Source of the DNA: Gossypium raimondii | Taxonomy: Eukaryota > Streptophyta > Magnoliopsida > Malvales > Malvaceae | Direction of reading: 5' to 3' | NCBI RefSeq assembly: GCF_025698545.1 | Contig: NC_068575.1 | Coordinates: 50,601,980-50,665,979 of the forward strand | DNA length: 64,000 nt | In this document: positions 51,887 through 63,423 of the stretch, one piece after another | Layout: each line of letters starts with the position of its first letter | Position numbering within the stretch: the stretch's first letter is position 1 | Translations under genes and position numbers: made by a program | Notes under the pieces: generated by a model | Seen by the model: the letters and a program-made list of their open reading frames with translations, nothing else | The model's database searches: none | Told to the model about the DNA's origin: nothing

Positions 51887-54440
51887 TGTAGCGACCTAAA
51901 AATTTCGGGTACGGGCGCTAATCGAAGCCATTATTGAAAATTTAAAAACAGCATCTCGATTTTATTTGCAAAAGGAGTCGCCACCGATGTTTTTTTTCTA
52001 GGTGTGATCGGACACCTAATAAATTCTCTTTTTAGAAGAAAAATTTATTTTTAAATTTTCCTAAAAAAGAGGTAATTTTAGGTCTGCGTGAAAATTCAGA
52101 GAAAATTAGGGTTCGGGAGTCAGTTACGCGCGAGGAAGGTATTAGCACCCTCGCGACGCCTAAAATTGGTATCTTATTAAACGCGCGTTGTTTTAATTCT
52201 CAAAAATACAAGTTCAATTTAATCGTTAATCGCAATCCAATCAAATTACGAATTTTTTTTAAAACACGAACATTTTTCGAAACAATTTTTTTATTTTTAT
52301 TTTTAAACACGAAAAATTTTTAAAACACGAGAATTTTAGAGACACGAAAATTCTTAAAACACGAAAATTTTTGAAAACACGAAAATTTTTGAAAACACGA
52401 CAATTTTGAAACACGCAAATTTTTTTGAAAACCCGATTTTTTTGAAGCGCGAAAATTTGTAAAACACGAGAATTGTTGAAAACACGCAAATTTTTGAAAA
52501 CACGAAAATTTTTGAAACATGAAAATTTTAGAAACATGGAAATTTTTAGAAGACACGAAAAATTTTGAAAAATGGAATTTTTTGAAAACACGGGAATTTT
52601 TGAAAACACGGGAATTTTTTTTGAAAACACGAAAATTTTTAAAACATAAAATTATATTTTGAAAACACGAAGATTTTTGAAACATGAGAATTTTTGAAAA
52701 CAGGAATTTAAAAAAAAAACACGGAAATTTTTGAAAGATTTAGAAATTTTTTGAAAACACGAAAATTTTTGAAACACGATTTTTTTAAATAAGTACCGTA
52801 TTTAACACGAATCAATGATATTCATCCCTACATGGCAATGAAATTATTGAATTAGTGTCAAATTGATTCGACTTAATATTTAATCGTGATTCTATTAAAA
52901 CACGAGAATTTTTATTAATATTTATTTCAAATTTTTTAAACACGAGGATTTTTCAATGTTTTCGTTCGTTTTTTTTTAAAAGGGCGTCCCGTATTTAACA
53001 CGAGCCGTCGATATTCACCCAATATAGCGATGAAATCAACGACTTGATGCTAAATCGGTTCGTTACCTTATTTATTTTTTAGAAATAAAATAAAATAAAC
53101 TTATAAAAAATTAAATACAAAAAAATAAAATGCTTAAAAATATATCAACAATATTAAAAACATCATTCAAATACGAGAATTAAATTAAAAATAGGTAAAA
53201 GAGAAATTACCAAAAAGCTCAAAAATACGAGATCGACTGATAAAAAATACGAGCTTAACCGAGAGAGCTACAAGACTCGAGCCTTCCTTTTTTTCCTTTT
53301 TCCTTTTTTTTCTTTTTCTCTTTCCTTTTTTTTCTCTTTTCTTTTTTTACTTCTTTTTCCTTTGGCCTGCTACAGATTGGGCCTGGGACTGCTGGGCCTG
53401 ATGCTGGTGCGCTGGGCCTGGGCTCTCGGCCTGCTGCTGCACCTGCTGCTGCTGGTGGGCCTGCTGTTTCTGGGCTGGAGGGCTGCTAATGGCTGCTGCT
53501 GTATGGGTGGCCTGCTATTTTGGGGGGGCTATTGGAGCGCGGGTCAGGTCGGCTCCGAGGGTTGGGACGGGTCAGTCGGGTCGGGTTGACCCGACTGTGA
53601 TATTTTTTTCCCTTTTTTATTTCTTTTTTCTTTCTCTTTTTCTTCTTTTTTTTTCTTCTTTTTTCCTTATTTCCTTTTTTCTTTTTCTTCTTCGGGCTGA
53701 ACCTAGCCCTTTTTTTGCCAATAACGACGGTCCCTCCGTCGGTGGTGCGGTGGCTGGCGCCTCCTTCTCTTCTCTCTCTCTCTCTTTCTTTCTTCTCTTC
53801 TTCATTTTTTTTCTTCTCTTCCTTCTTTTTGGCTGCTGTTTTTTTGCTTGCTATTTTTATATTTTTTGCTTGTTGCTTTGTTTTGCTAGGTGTTGGCAAT
53901 GGTGGTGTAGGGCGGTGGACACGGTGGCGCTACGACGACGGTGGCTGCAGAAGGAATCGGCCGAATTCCAGATTTTTTGAAGCTTCTTTGCTCTTTTTTT
54001 TTCTTTTTTGTTTTTGAAATTTTTTTTTGATTGCTCTCCCCCTCCCCCTCCCACTCCCTCTCTCTTTTCATTTTCTTTTTAATCTCTTGATTTTTGTCTT
54101 CTTTCTCTTTGTTTTCAGGTGGCAGCGGAGAGGGGAGGCCATGCATTGGGCCAACGGTAGAAAATTACTGGAGGGGTCGTAAATCGCACTGTCTGCCAGA
54201 GGACCAGATCGCAAATGTAGCAAAACTTTTGGGGCCAAGCATAATTTTGAGAAAATTTAGGGGTCAAAATATAATTTCAAGAAGTTGATGGGCCAAAATG
54301 TAATTTTAGGAAAGTTTAGGGGTGAAAATGCAATTTCAAAAAGTTTAGGGGGTCAAAATATAATTTTTTATTTTTGTATTTTTTTTTATTTTTTAAAAAA
54401 AAAAGCACGAAATCGAGCCGGACAAAATTCAGTGATTACA
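51887..54440 (-). repeat. Tat-type 3' LTR, 2.55 kb
   Basis: Read on the minus strand it starts TGTAATCACTGAATTTTG right after the polypurine tract and ends GGTCGCTACA. It contains the conserved plus-strand phrase GGAGTCGCCACCGATG near 51977, an 18-bp minisatellite, long polypyrimidine runs (53280-53350, 53610-53870, 53990-54110) and a GC-rich GGGCCTG patch (53370-53480). Its partner LTR is not in the window. Confidence 0.78.
52315..52790. repeat. 18-bp minisatellite (ACACGAAAATTTTTGAAA)n
   Basis: More than twenty imperfect copies of an about 18-bp unit inside the LTR. Translating it gives Phe/Lys-rich nonsense frames, which are not genes. Confidence 0.85.
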
Positions 54441-54453
54441 GCTGCCCCTCTTT
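54441..54453 (-). other. Tat polypurine tract
   Basis: The minus strand reads AAAGAGGGGCAGC directly before the LTR start TGTAATC. Confidence 0.75.
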
Positions 54454-54526
54454 GCTCATCGCTGTGAAACAAGGATAGAGCAAAGACTTAAAAGCACTGA
54501 ATTTTGTTCGACTGTCCAAAATTTTC

Positions 54527-55745
54527 TTTTTATTTGAAAAATAGAAATCGAAAATACTTCGGCGTGTGGCCTGAGGCTCAACTCACTTCTCGCAATATGA
54601 GTTGATTTTTTTGAAAAACAGAAATTTAAAAGAAAATACCTCGGCATGTGACCCGAGGCTCAACTCACCTCTCGCATTATGAGTTGATTTTTAAAAAAAA
54701 AACAGAAATTTAAACGAAATACCTCAGCGTGCGACCCGAGGCTCAACTCACTTCTCGCAATATGAGTTGATTTTTTTTGAAAAAACAGAAATTTAAAAGA
54801 AATACCTCAGCGTGCGACCCGAGGCTCAACTCACCTCTCGCAATATGAGTTGATTTTTTGAAAAAACAAAAATTTAAAATACCTCAGCGTGCGACCCGAG
54901 GCTTAACTCACCTCTCGCAATATGAGTTGATTTTTGAAAAACAGAAATTTAAAAGAAATACCTCGGCATGGTTCGAGGCTCAACTCACCTCTCGCAATAT
55001 GAGTTGATTTTTTTGAAAAAAAAAACAGAAATTTAAAAGAAATACCTCAGCGTGACCAGAGGCTCAACTCATCTCTGTAATATGAGTTGATTTTTTTTTG
55101 AAAAATAGAAATTTAAAAGAAATACCTCAGCGTGCGACCCGAGGCTCAACTCACTTCTCAAAATATGAGTTGATTTTTTGGAAAAAAAACAGAAATTTAA
55201 AAGAAATACCTCAGCGTGACCCGATGCTCAACTCACCTCTGTAATATGAGTTGATTTTTTTTTTGAAAAATAGAAATTTAAAAGAAATACCTCAACATGC
55301 GACCGAGGCTCAACTCACTTCTCATAATATGAGTTGATTTTTTTGAAAAAGAGATTTAAAAGAAATACCTCAACAGTGACCGAGGCTCAACTCACCTCTC
55401 GCAATATGAGTTGATTTTTTTGAAAAAACAGAAATTTAAAAGAAATACCTCGGCATGATTCGAGGCTCAACTCACCTCTCGCAATATGAGTTGATTTTTT
55501 GAAAAAAAACAGAAATTTAAAAGAAATACCTCAGCGTGACCTGAGGCTCAACTCATCTCTGTAATATGAGTTGATTTTTTTTTGAAAAATAGAAATTTAA
55601 AAGAAATACCTCAGCGTGTGACCCGAGGCTCAACTCACTTCTCGCAATATGAGTTGATTTTTCGAAAAACAGAAATTTAAAATACCTCAGTGTGCGACCC
55701 AAGGCTCAACTCACTTCTCGCAATATGAGTTGATTTTTGAAAACA
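54527..55745. repeat. Array of about 15 hairpin-forming repeats, unit about 80 bp
   Basis: Each unit (71-90 bp) carries TCAACTCA, a spacer of about 12 nt, then TGAGTTGA: a perfect 8-bp inverted repeat. A conserved ATACCTCAGCGTGCGACCCG block and an A/T-rich joint of variable length complete the unit. The array lies between pol and the 3' LTR of the Tat element. Tandem repeats at this place are a known trait of Tat/Ogre elements. Confidence 0.9.
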
Positions 55746-56378
55746 GAAAATGAAAAATATTTCTTGAAAGAAATAGGGTTTCAGAAAAAATCTAGTGAAA
55801 CTAAAAAGCCTTCTTCCTCATTAATTCTGTGCAGCTTTCTCCCAGTATTCCTTGCTCTACTGGTATACCTGTATATGTCATGTATGATGTTATTATGATA
55901 TGCACATGTTTGTCTTAAATGCTTTTGTGTCTAAATGATCATGTCATGCACCCTGGGCTATTTATCACGTGCCCCACTTTTGATTTTCGTGAGGATCCGC
56001 ATTCATTTCCTCAATTCTTGACTTTCTCTCCAGTTTTGTACTCATCCTCAAGTTCTGTGAGTAATTCACATTTCTCCACATATCACTCTCTTGCCCCCTG
56101 CTGAACATTGTTCCTGCTTTCGGGCCCTTGTACTTGTCAAATTCCCATCCAGGTAATGTTCAACATTTCTTTTGTTTAGAGTATGTCATCTTACTATTTA
56201 TCATTTAAATGAATCAAACACGAGATGCATGGAAAAAATGGCAAAGTAGGCATGAAAGAAGAACCTCACATTCATTTCATTTTTAAAAGAAAGCAACAAA
56301 CAAAGGAAATTGACAAAGAAAGTTTAACAAATAAAACGTCATAAAGAAAAGAAAGCGAATTCAATGGCCAGAAATGCT
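55746..56378. other. Non-coding part of the Tat element between array and post-pol frame
   Basis: No coding region or repeat array recognised; likely element 3' untranslated sequence. Confidence 0.5.
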
Positions 56379-56540
56379 CTAGATATCCAATGCATGAACT
56401 TCTCCACGTTTCTTTGTCCTGGATCCATTCAAGCACGATTTATTGTGTAGAAGGTTTCGAGCTTCTGAGAATGCTTCAAATATTGCAACTTCGTCATTCA
56501 ACTCACTGTTCAAGTCATCTTGCACCTTAAGTTCGAGCTC
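56379..56540 (-). pseudogene. Short post-pol open frame of the Tat element
   Basis: Open minus-strand frame beginning ELELKVQDDLNSELNDEVAI and ending KKRGEVHALDI then TAG, about 53 codons and highly charged. I recall similar tails after pol in plant Tat elements. No function known. Confidence 0.4.
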
Positions 56541-56639
56541 ACTTCATTAGGACGCCCTTTCGGGTTTTCATCCTAATCCATTTTGTTTATCAAGACGCCC
56601 TTTTTCGGGTTTTCATCTTCATTTTTCTTCTTTTTTTTT

Positions 56640-56714
56640 ACTTTTTTGTTTTTTTTTGTTTTTTTGTTTTTTTGTTTTTTTGTTTTTTTGTTTTTTGTTG
56701 TTTTTTGTTTTTTT
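56640..56714. repeat. (TTTTTTTG)n low-complexity repeat
   Basis: T-rich run with regularly spaced G, directly beyond the end of pol. Confidence 0.9.
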
Positions 56715-59580
56715 AGGCATAATATTTCTTCACAGCATCTGAGTTCACTGGATTAGGTAATTCTTTCCCGTCCATCTCAGTGAGAATCAGAGCCCCTCCT
56801 GAGAATGCCCTCTTTACAATGTATGGTCCTTCCCAATTTGGTGACCATTTTCTTCAAAAGTCCTTCTATATCGGGAGAATCTTTCTCAGTACGAGCTCTC
56901 CTTCGCGAAATTCTCTTGGCCGCACCTTTTTATCATGGGCCGTAATCATTCTCTTCTGGTACATCTGTCCATGACAAATTGCCTTCAAGCGTTTCCCTTC
57001 AATAAGGTTTAGCTGATCATATCGAGCTCGAACCCACTCTGATTCCTCTAACCTTGTCTCCATCAAGACGCAGGATGGGATCTCTACTTGATAAGCGAGC
57101 GACTTCCATTCCATAGACCAGAGAAAAAGGAGTTGCCCCCGTAGACGTCCGTACCGAGGTGCGATATGCGTACAAAGCGAATGGTAGCTTATCGTGCCAG
57201 TCTTTATATGTCTCAGTCATCTTTCCGATAATCCTCTTTATATTCTTATTAGCCGCTTCTACTGCTCCGTTCATCTTCGGGCGATAGGGTGAGGAATTAT
57301 GATGCTTTATCTGAAATTGCTCACACACTTCTTTCATCATTTTATTGTTCAAATTCAAAGCATTATCTGAAATAATCCTTTCAGGCAAACCATATCGACA
57401 TATGATCTCCTTTTTAAGGAACCTACAGACTGCAGCCTTTGTCACATAAGCAAACGAAGTGGCTTCTACCCATTTTGTGAAGTAGTCTATAACCACAAAG
57501 ATGAATCGATGCCCATTGGAAGCTTTCGGGGAAATTGGCCCTATAACATCCATGCCCCACATAGAAAAAGGCCATGGAGAAGTCATGACATGAAGCGGCG
57601 ACGGAGCTGCATGAATTTTATCGCCATAAATTTGACATTTGTGGCACTTTCGTGCGTAACCAATGCAATCCCTTTCCATCGTCAGCCAAAAATAACCAAG
57701 TCTCATAATTTTCCTGGCCATGGTGAAACCGCTAGCATGCGTTCCGCAAATTCCTTCATGAACCTCCACAAGTATCTTTCTAGCTTCAACAGCGTCCACG
57801 CACCTCAGGAGCACTTGATATTTTCCCATTTTGTATAGAATATCCCCGTCAAGAACAAATTCAATCGCCATTCTTCTGATTGTTCTTTTGTCATTCTCGT
57901 TTGCCTGCTCGGGGTACCTTTGATTCTTGATGTACTCCAAGATATCATGGAACCATGATCGTCCATCTGACTCCTTCCCAATGATAAAACAGTGTGCGGG
58001 GACCTCATATATGCTCATTTGGAGAGGCATTATTTCGCATTTCCTGCTTGCTTTGAACATTGAAGCCAATGTGGCTGTGGCATCACCAACTGGTTTTCTT
58101 CTCGTGGGAAGTAATGAAAAGTCACTTCTTTGAATTCTTTGACCAATTCTGCCACGAGATCGCGATACTTGACTAATTTCGAATCTCTCACTTCCCAATC
58201 TCCACGAATTTGATAAATCACTAACACTGAGTCCCCATACACCTTTAAGGTTTCTATTTTTCGTTCAATGGCTGCACGAAGTCCCATGATGCAAGCTTCA
58301 TATTTTGCTATGTTATTAGTACAGAAGAAATTCAATCTGGCAGTGAGCGGGTAATGATTTCCTTCCGGTGACACTAAAACTGCTCCTATCCCGTGCCCCA
58401 ATGCGTTCGATACACCATCAAAACTCATCTTCCATGATTGATCTTTTGATGTTTCACCTTCGGAAATGCACATTAAGTCTTCATCTGGAAAATCAAATTC
58501 CAACGGCTCATATTCCTTCATTGCTCGACTTGCCAAGAAGTTAGCTATCGCGCTCCCATTTACCGACTTTTGGCTTACATACACAATGTCATACTCATAC
58601 AATAAGATCTGCCATTGTGTCATTCTCCTTGAGAGTGCGGGTGATTCCATCAAGTACTTTAATGGATCTAACTTTGAAATTAGCCATGTCGTATGATACA
58701 ACATGTATTGTCTGGGCCTTCGAACTACCTAGACCAATGCACAACAGAATTTGTCAATTGATGGGTGCTTGGGCTCATATTCTGTGAACTTTTTGTTGAG
58801 GTAGTAAATCACCCTTTCTCTTTTCCCGGACTCATCATGTTGCCCTAGCATTCTTCAATCTGGATGGCATCATTTTGCAGTAAAACGTTCCCCACATTGT
58901 CACGAATGTAGTTTTCTCCATATCTTCGAGAGCCATCTTTATCTGATTATAATCGAGAAACCATCTTGCCGTATTTCTTCAGTACTGGGACTATGTTTGC
59001 TACCCATTTCGAATATTTAGAGACTTGTAAGAAGCCAGCATCATATTGTTTCTTGACTTCTTCTTTTATCTTTAGCAGCATTTCAGGTCTCATCCTTCTC
59101 AACTTCTGTTGAACGGGTTTGCATTCTGGTTTCAGTGGGAGCTTATGAACCACCACATCCTCATTCAACCCAGGCATGTCCTGATACGACCAGGAAAATA
59201 TATCTTTGTACTCATGGAGCAAGGCGATCAAATTCTGTTTGGTGTTCTCTGAAATGGAAGTCCCAATCTTCACTTATTGTTTCTTTTTCACTTCTCAAGT
59301 TCACTGTCTCAACAGATTCTTGATGGGGTAAAATTTGTTTCTCTTCTTGTTCAACCATTCTCATAAGTCAAGAGGCGGGTCACCATTTTCAGCATCTTCT
59401 TCGACTTTGAATTCTCCTAAACAAATAGCCATCTCGAAATTGATTTCAGGACTTGTAACGGGATTGTTCATGCGGTGGATATCTGAGCACCTGAAAGGTG
59501 AATGGGAAAGAAAACTATGGAGGAGCATCAAAGTACTGGAATCAACACACAAAATGTTATGGAATGATATAAAATACATG
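56715..59580 (-). pseudogene. Tat-type pol remnant: linker, truncated RT, second RNase H, integrase
   Basis: Order on the minus strand: a pre-RT linker (NPVTSPEINFEMAICLGEF, about 59480-59360); the start of reverse transcriptase (EYKDIFSWSYQDMPGLNEDV; YSKWVANIVPVLKK, 59273-58950); an abrupt jump to a short RT remnant and then LGQHDESGKRE, so the catalytic core with its YVDD box is missing; the end of the first RNase H; a second RNase H (MSFDGVSNALGHGIGAVLVS, NIAKYEACIMGLRAAIE); integrase with an HHCC finger (HEGICGTH, CHKC) and Asp-Asp-Glu residues in WGMDVIGP, ISDNALN and GAVEAANK (open frame 58198-57017). The C-terminal domain continues in other frames to VKKYYA near 56715. Integrase is the best preserved part. 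Confidence 0.85.
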
Positions 59581-60097
59581 TAGGAAGATGATATGAAGAG
59601 ATGGGATAATTACGAAGCTAATAGAAATGAAAAGACCATGACAAAATGCATCTTCATTGATGTTCATTGAAATGATAAAGAGCAAACATAAGCTCTTACA
59701 AAAGGAATCCCACTATTTATGGACACACAAAATAAATAGAGAAGTAACATTGAGCATTACTCTGGAGAGGATTTAGAAACTACAAGAAGGTCCACAGCAG
59801 TCCAATTGTTCAAAACAAATCTTAGGGGACAAGAGCGTATCATTGAAACATCCTCAATTGTATCACTCTCATTGAGTTCAACATCCATAGTTCTAGCTCT
59901 TCAATGCGTTCTATAAGAATGATGTGATTCCAGACTTGTAGTGTCACAACTGTGGATTATACGGTTCTAGCCTTAGTGAATGGTTAGGGTGATATGTATA
60001 TGCAATGCATGAATGAATGACAAGTGAATGTTAGTCATGAATAAATATACAAGAATTTGGTGTTGATTTCAAGATAGTCCCATATTTTGGCGTTTCA
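59581..60097. other. Tat element gag-pro gap
   Basis: Only about 500 bp separate the gag fragment from the pol linker, with no protease or zinc knuckle recognised. Complete elements have one to several kilobases here, so a large deletion is inferred. Confidence 0.5.
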
Positions 60098-60753
60098 TTA
60101 ATCAAAAGAGCCCATTACAAAACAATTTTCCATCTTGGACTTAACAGTTACACAAATTCCCTGGCCACATCGCCTTGTTTCTTCACTCGTCCTAGGAATT
60201 TCGACATACTTGATTTTTGGCTTGGCAACTGAGAGCTTCGGCTTTATCTGATAATTGCACAATTTGCATAGCCGCCTAGCGAATTTCATTGACTAAACTT
60301 CAAACCATGTATCAGTCATCCCTGTCAGCTTCATTAGCTTTTTCTTGAAGGTCATCGATTTAGACTCCTTCACATATATCTTGTTGAGTTGCATATTGTC
60401 AATGCGAAGCAGGGCAGCATAGTCTTCTATGGTCGGAGTCATATCTTCCTGATTGAAAGTGAAACACTGATAGGCTGGGTCCCAGAATCGAACCATGGCT
60501 TGGATCAACTGCTCGTTCACATTAATTGCTATCAAGTGAGCTATATCTCTGTATTTTTCAGTGAAGATACCTCTAGTATCTGAGTCCCACTGCTTTCAAG
60601 ATCATTCTGACGCACATTTGAGGTCACACGCTCAGGAAGATCAGAGGTGTATCCTTCTTCCAAACTGTTTCTTTTTGCTTTTTGAGTCCTTAAAGACCAA
60701 TCTCGGACTACAACATTTGTCTTGGTTACTCGTGTAATTGACTCCTCCATCAA
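60098..60753 (-). pseudogene. Tat-type gag N-terminal fragment
   Basis: The minus strand reads a short leader (MMEESITRVTK) and then, in the next frame, NEQLIQAMVRFWDPAYQCFT and EDMTPTIEDYAALLRID, ending KLMKLTGMTDTWFEV before a stop. This domain is typical of the N-terminus of plant Tat gag proteins (related to the DUF7745 family, from memory). Frame breaks near 60540 and 60293 and the missing rest of gag make it a remnant. Confidence 0.6.
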
Positions 60754-62625
60754 AAACCCGTTTTTGGCAACCAGTTTTTAATCAACACCTTCCTAATGAG
60801 ATGTTTACGATGCATGATGAATAGACCTGTCCATGGGCCGGGCGGCCCGGCCCGTCCCGACGGCCCGCCCGAAATATGGGAGGGTTCGGGTAAAAATATA
60901 GGCCCGAAATATGGGCTTGGGCAGAAAAAGAGGCCCGTTTAAAAAATGGGCCGGGCCTCGGGCAGAATTTTTTTGGCCCGGGCCCGGCCTGAAAATATAT
61001 TAAATATATTAAATATATTTTTATGTTTAAAATATAATAGTTTAAATTTTTTATGTTTAAAAAATATATATTTATTTTTATGTTTAAGTTTTTACTTTTT
61101 AGTTTTAGTTTTCATTTCCCAATCCACCGTCTGTCTTCCAATTCCAAATCCCTAACCTTCTCTTTCTTGACTGCCGATCCACCTCCACCGTCAAGACCTC
61201 TACCGATCCACCTCCGGTCCTCCACCCACTTCCAGAATCAAGCGTTTAAGGGTTCGTTTCTTCCCGAATCGCCAAGTAGAAGCAAGCATACAAGGGAGTT
61301 TAGTACAGGTACGAGTTTGCTCTTCTTCTTCGATTTCCTTGTTTTCATTCTCTTTAAGATACTTCATTTCTTCTGATTATTCTTCTTCAGGTTACTCTTT
61401 TCTTTGTTTGCCTGCTGATCTTCTTTGTTTGTCATTTATTTTCTTGTTTCTTCATTTTTCTGTGTTACATAAAAATGCTAGCCTGAAATATAATAAACGC
61501 CTTTTGTGTTTTGAGATTCTAAGATGACGTTTCAGGGTTCATTGATGCCATGCGTAATAGCTGCTTTGCTTGATGGTCCGAACCTAATGATGTCTCATCA
61601 ACTGTTCTTTTTTATTTTTTTTGCAATGCCTTAGAAGATGCAAAAAACCTAGGAATAGAATGTCTCCACTTATTGGTAATCCTGATATTTCGATACCAAC
61701 TTCCAATTTTGATGGATGTCTGTTAGACTTGCTCTTTTAAAAGAAGAGCCTATGAACACTTTAATTAGAAGTATGAAACTTTTTTTAAAATTAAAAAAGC
61801 CCATAAGAAAACTGGGTGAAACATTGAAATGATGAAGAGGGGTCTGTAAGGAAATTGATTGTTGTTTAGTCAACAGATTAGATGAAAAGGATAATCAAAC
61901 TCAACGCCCCATTGCGTGGGGCTAGGAACTTTAGATTAGATGGCCAACCACGTTCAGTCCCACTCTATTCCATAGATGTGAAACGCGTCTCAACAGTCAA
62001 CACTCATTAAATCATTTTTTTTTACAAAAGCCTAAGGCGAAATTGTTTGAGTTGATTGAACGTTTGGACTAAATGGTTGTTTTTTTTCCTCTCCAGTTAT
62101 GGAACTATATTGTCCTCATTAACCTTGTTGTTTTGGTCCTCAAAGTAATTTGCTATGGTCTGATATGGTATATGAGGTTTCGGTCCTATGAGCTAATTTG
62201 CATGTATTGGTTTGTATTTAGTTTCATGTTTTTTATTTTACTCTGAGGTCAGCAAGTAATTGAATAGGGAATACATCTAGCAGTATTTTGGAAAGAGACT
62301 TCAAGCTGCTATAGAGTTGGCTGTAACTAAATTGGACCTAAGCTGTTTTATCCTTTGATAGGAGTTTTAATGCGTACTGTAACTAAATTGGACCTAACTT
62401 GTTGCTGGTTTTACTTTTATTTTACCCACTGAGATCTGAAGTCTCTTCAGAGTATTGTTTTTGGCTTAATGATTTTTGCCTTTTTCTTCTTCTGTGCAAT
62501 AACTTGGGAGTGTGTACAAACTACTAGTTCTTATTAGTTTTGGAATCAGTCCAATCCGCATGATTTTTTAATCTGCAGTACATGATTTTAGTAAACATTA
62601 GGATTAATGTTTTTTACTTTTTCAG

Positions 62626-62709
62626 GCATTAGGTACCAGATTCACTCAATTTGTACAGCCTGTATTTCAGAGGTGCATAAATATCATCCAGACTCAACAA
62701 TTGGCTAAG
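62626..62709 (+). pseudogene. TRN1: Single captured exon of transportin-1 (importin beta-2)
   Basis: TTTTTCAG acceptor, then 28 open codons starting [20 protein letters not shown] and ending TQQLAK, then a GT donor. This matches the HEAT-repeat segment of plant transportin-1, the nuclear import receptor for PY-signal cargo such as RNA-binding proteins. The exon is intact and flanked by intron-like DNA, so the source was genomic DNA. The preceding and following transportin exons are not found, so no functional protein is expected. Identification is from memory of the family; the reading frame and splice bounds are seen directly. Confidence 0.8.
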
Positions 62710-63423
62710 GTGTTTATCAATTTGACTTTTATTTCTCTTCTAATAAGCAAGTTAGGTTAATTTGTTCATTTCTGCTTTTCTCTTTATGGTTGCCTGATGC
62801 TTTTATTGGCACATGTTCATTTTTATTCACTGTAATAGATTTTTCTCTGCTAGATGTATTGGTATATGAGGTTTCGCTCCTCATAGATTTTTTCTTGTAA
62901 TAGATTTTTTACTGCTAATAGATTTTTATTCAACGTAATAGATTTCATTAATTTTTTTGGTACATATGTAATTTAGCTTATAGAATAAGTATGAATATCT
63001 CAATTGTTTAAACGCAAAGGATGTTTTCTAGTTTAGGTTTATATTATATATTTAATAATTTGCCTATGGTTTATATATAAATTTGAAATCTAATAAATGT
63101 TTTTGTTCCATTCAATATTTCAATTCCTATTCATTTTTGTTTGCATTTTAATTTTGTTTATGTTTTCCTCTACATAACGGTAACGAACTTTCAAAGTTAA
63201 ACTATTTTTCTAGTTTTCATTTGTAGACCATGATATCCTTTTAAAATTATTTCAAAATTTTTTATACAAGGTAATTTTAAAGATAATTGATTGTAGCTTA
63301 AAATTATTTCAAAAGTTAGTATGAATTTTATTAAAAAATATTTAATAACAAATTATATATTTGTAAGTTTTAAAAGATTAAATTAATTTTTATAAAAGTA
63401 AGCATTTAAAGAGTTCAAACTTC
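62710..63423. other. AT-rich DNA after the transportin exon
   Basis: Probably part of a transportin intron followed by AT-rich sequence. Repeated GTAATAGATTTTT phrases occur at about 62835, 62898 and 62936. No further exon recognised. Confidence 0.4.

Larger units (their letters stand above)
51887..60821 (-). mobile_element. Ty3/gypsy Tat-type retrotransposon (5' end lost or beyond the window)
   Basis: Minus-strand element. The 3' LTR is 51887-54440, followed inward by a polypurine tract, a hairpin repeat array (54527-55745), pol (about 59580-56715) and a gag N-terminal fragment (60753-60098). The second, archaeal-like RNase H between reverse transcriptase/RNase H and integrase marks the Tat (Ogre/Retand) group. 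Most of gag and the protease, and the core of reverse transcriptase, are deleted. On its 5' side it is interrupted at 60822 by a hAT-like terminus, so any 5' LTR lies outside the window. Confidence 0.85.

Noticed and set aside
52259..52685. Two 120-codon minus-strand frames rich in Phe and Lys
   Set aside because: Direct translations of the 18-bp minisatellite in different frames; not genes.
53486..54146. Lys/Glu/Arg-rich and Phe-rich frames on both strands
   Set aside because: Produced by polypyrimidine/polypurine tracts within the LTR.
54527..55745. CRISPR-like array
   Set aside because: Plant nuclear DNA. Units are contiguous tandem repeats with no unique spacers, inside a retrotransposon.
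57509..58133. Plus-strand frames opposite the Tat integrase
   Set aside because: Antisense shadows of a clearly recognised integrase and RNase H region.
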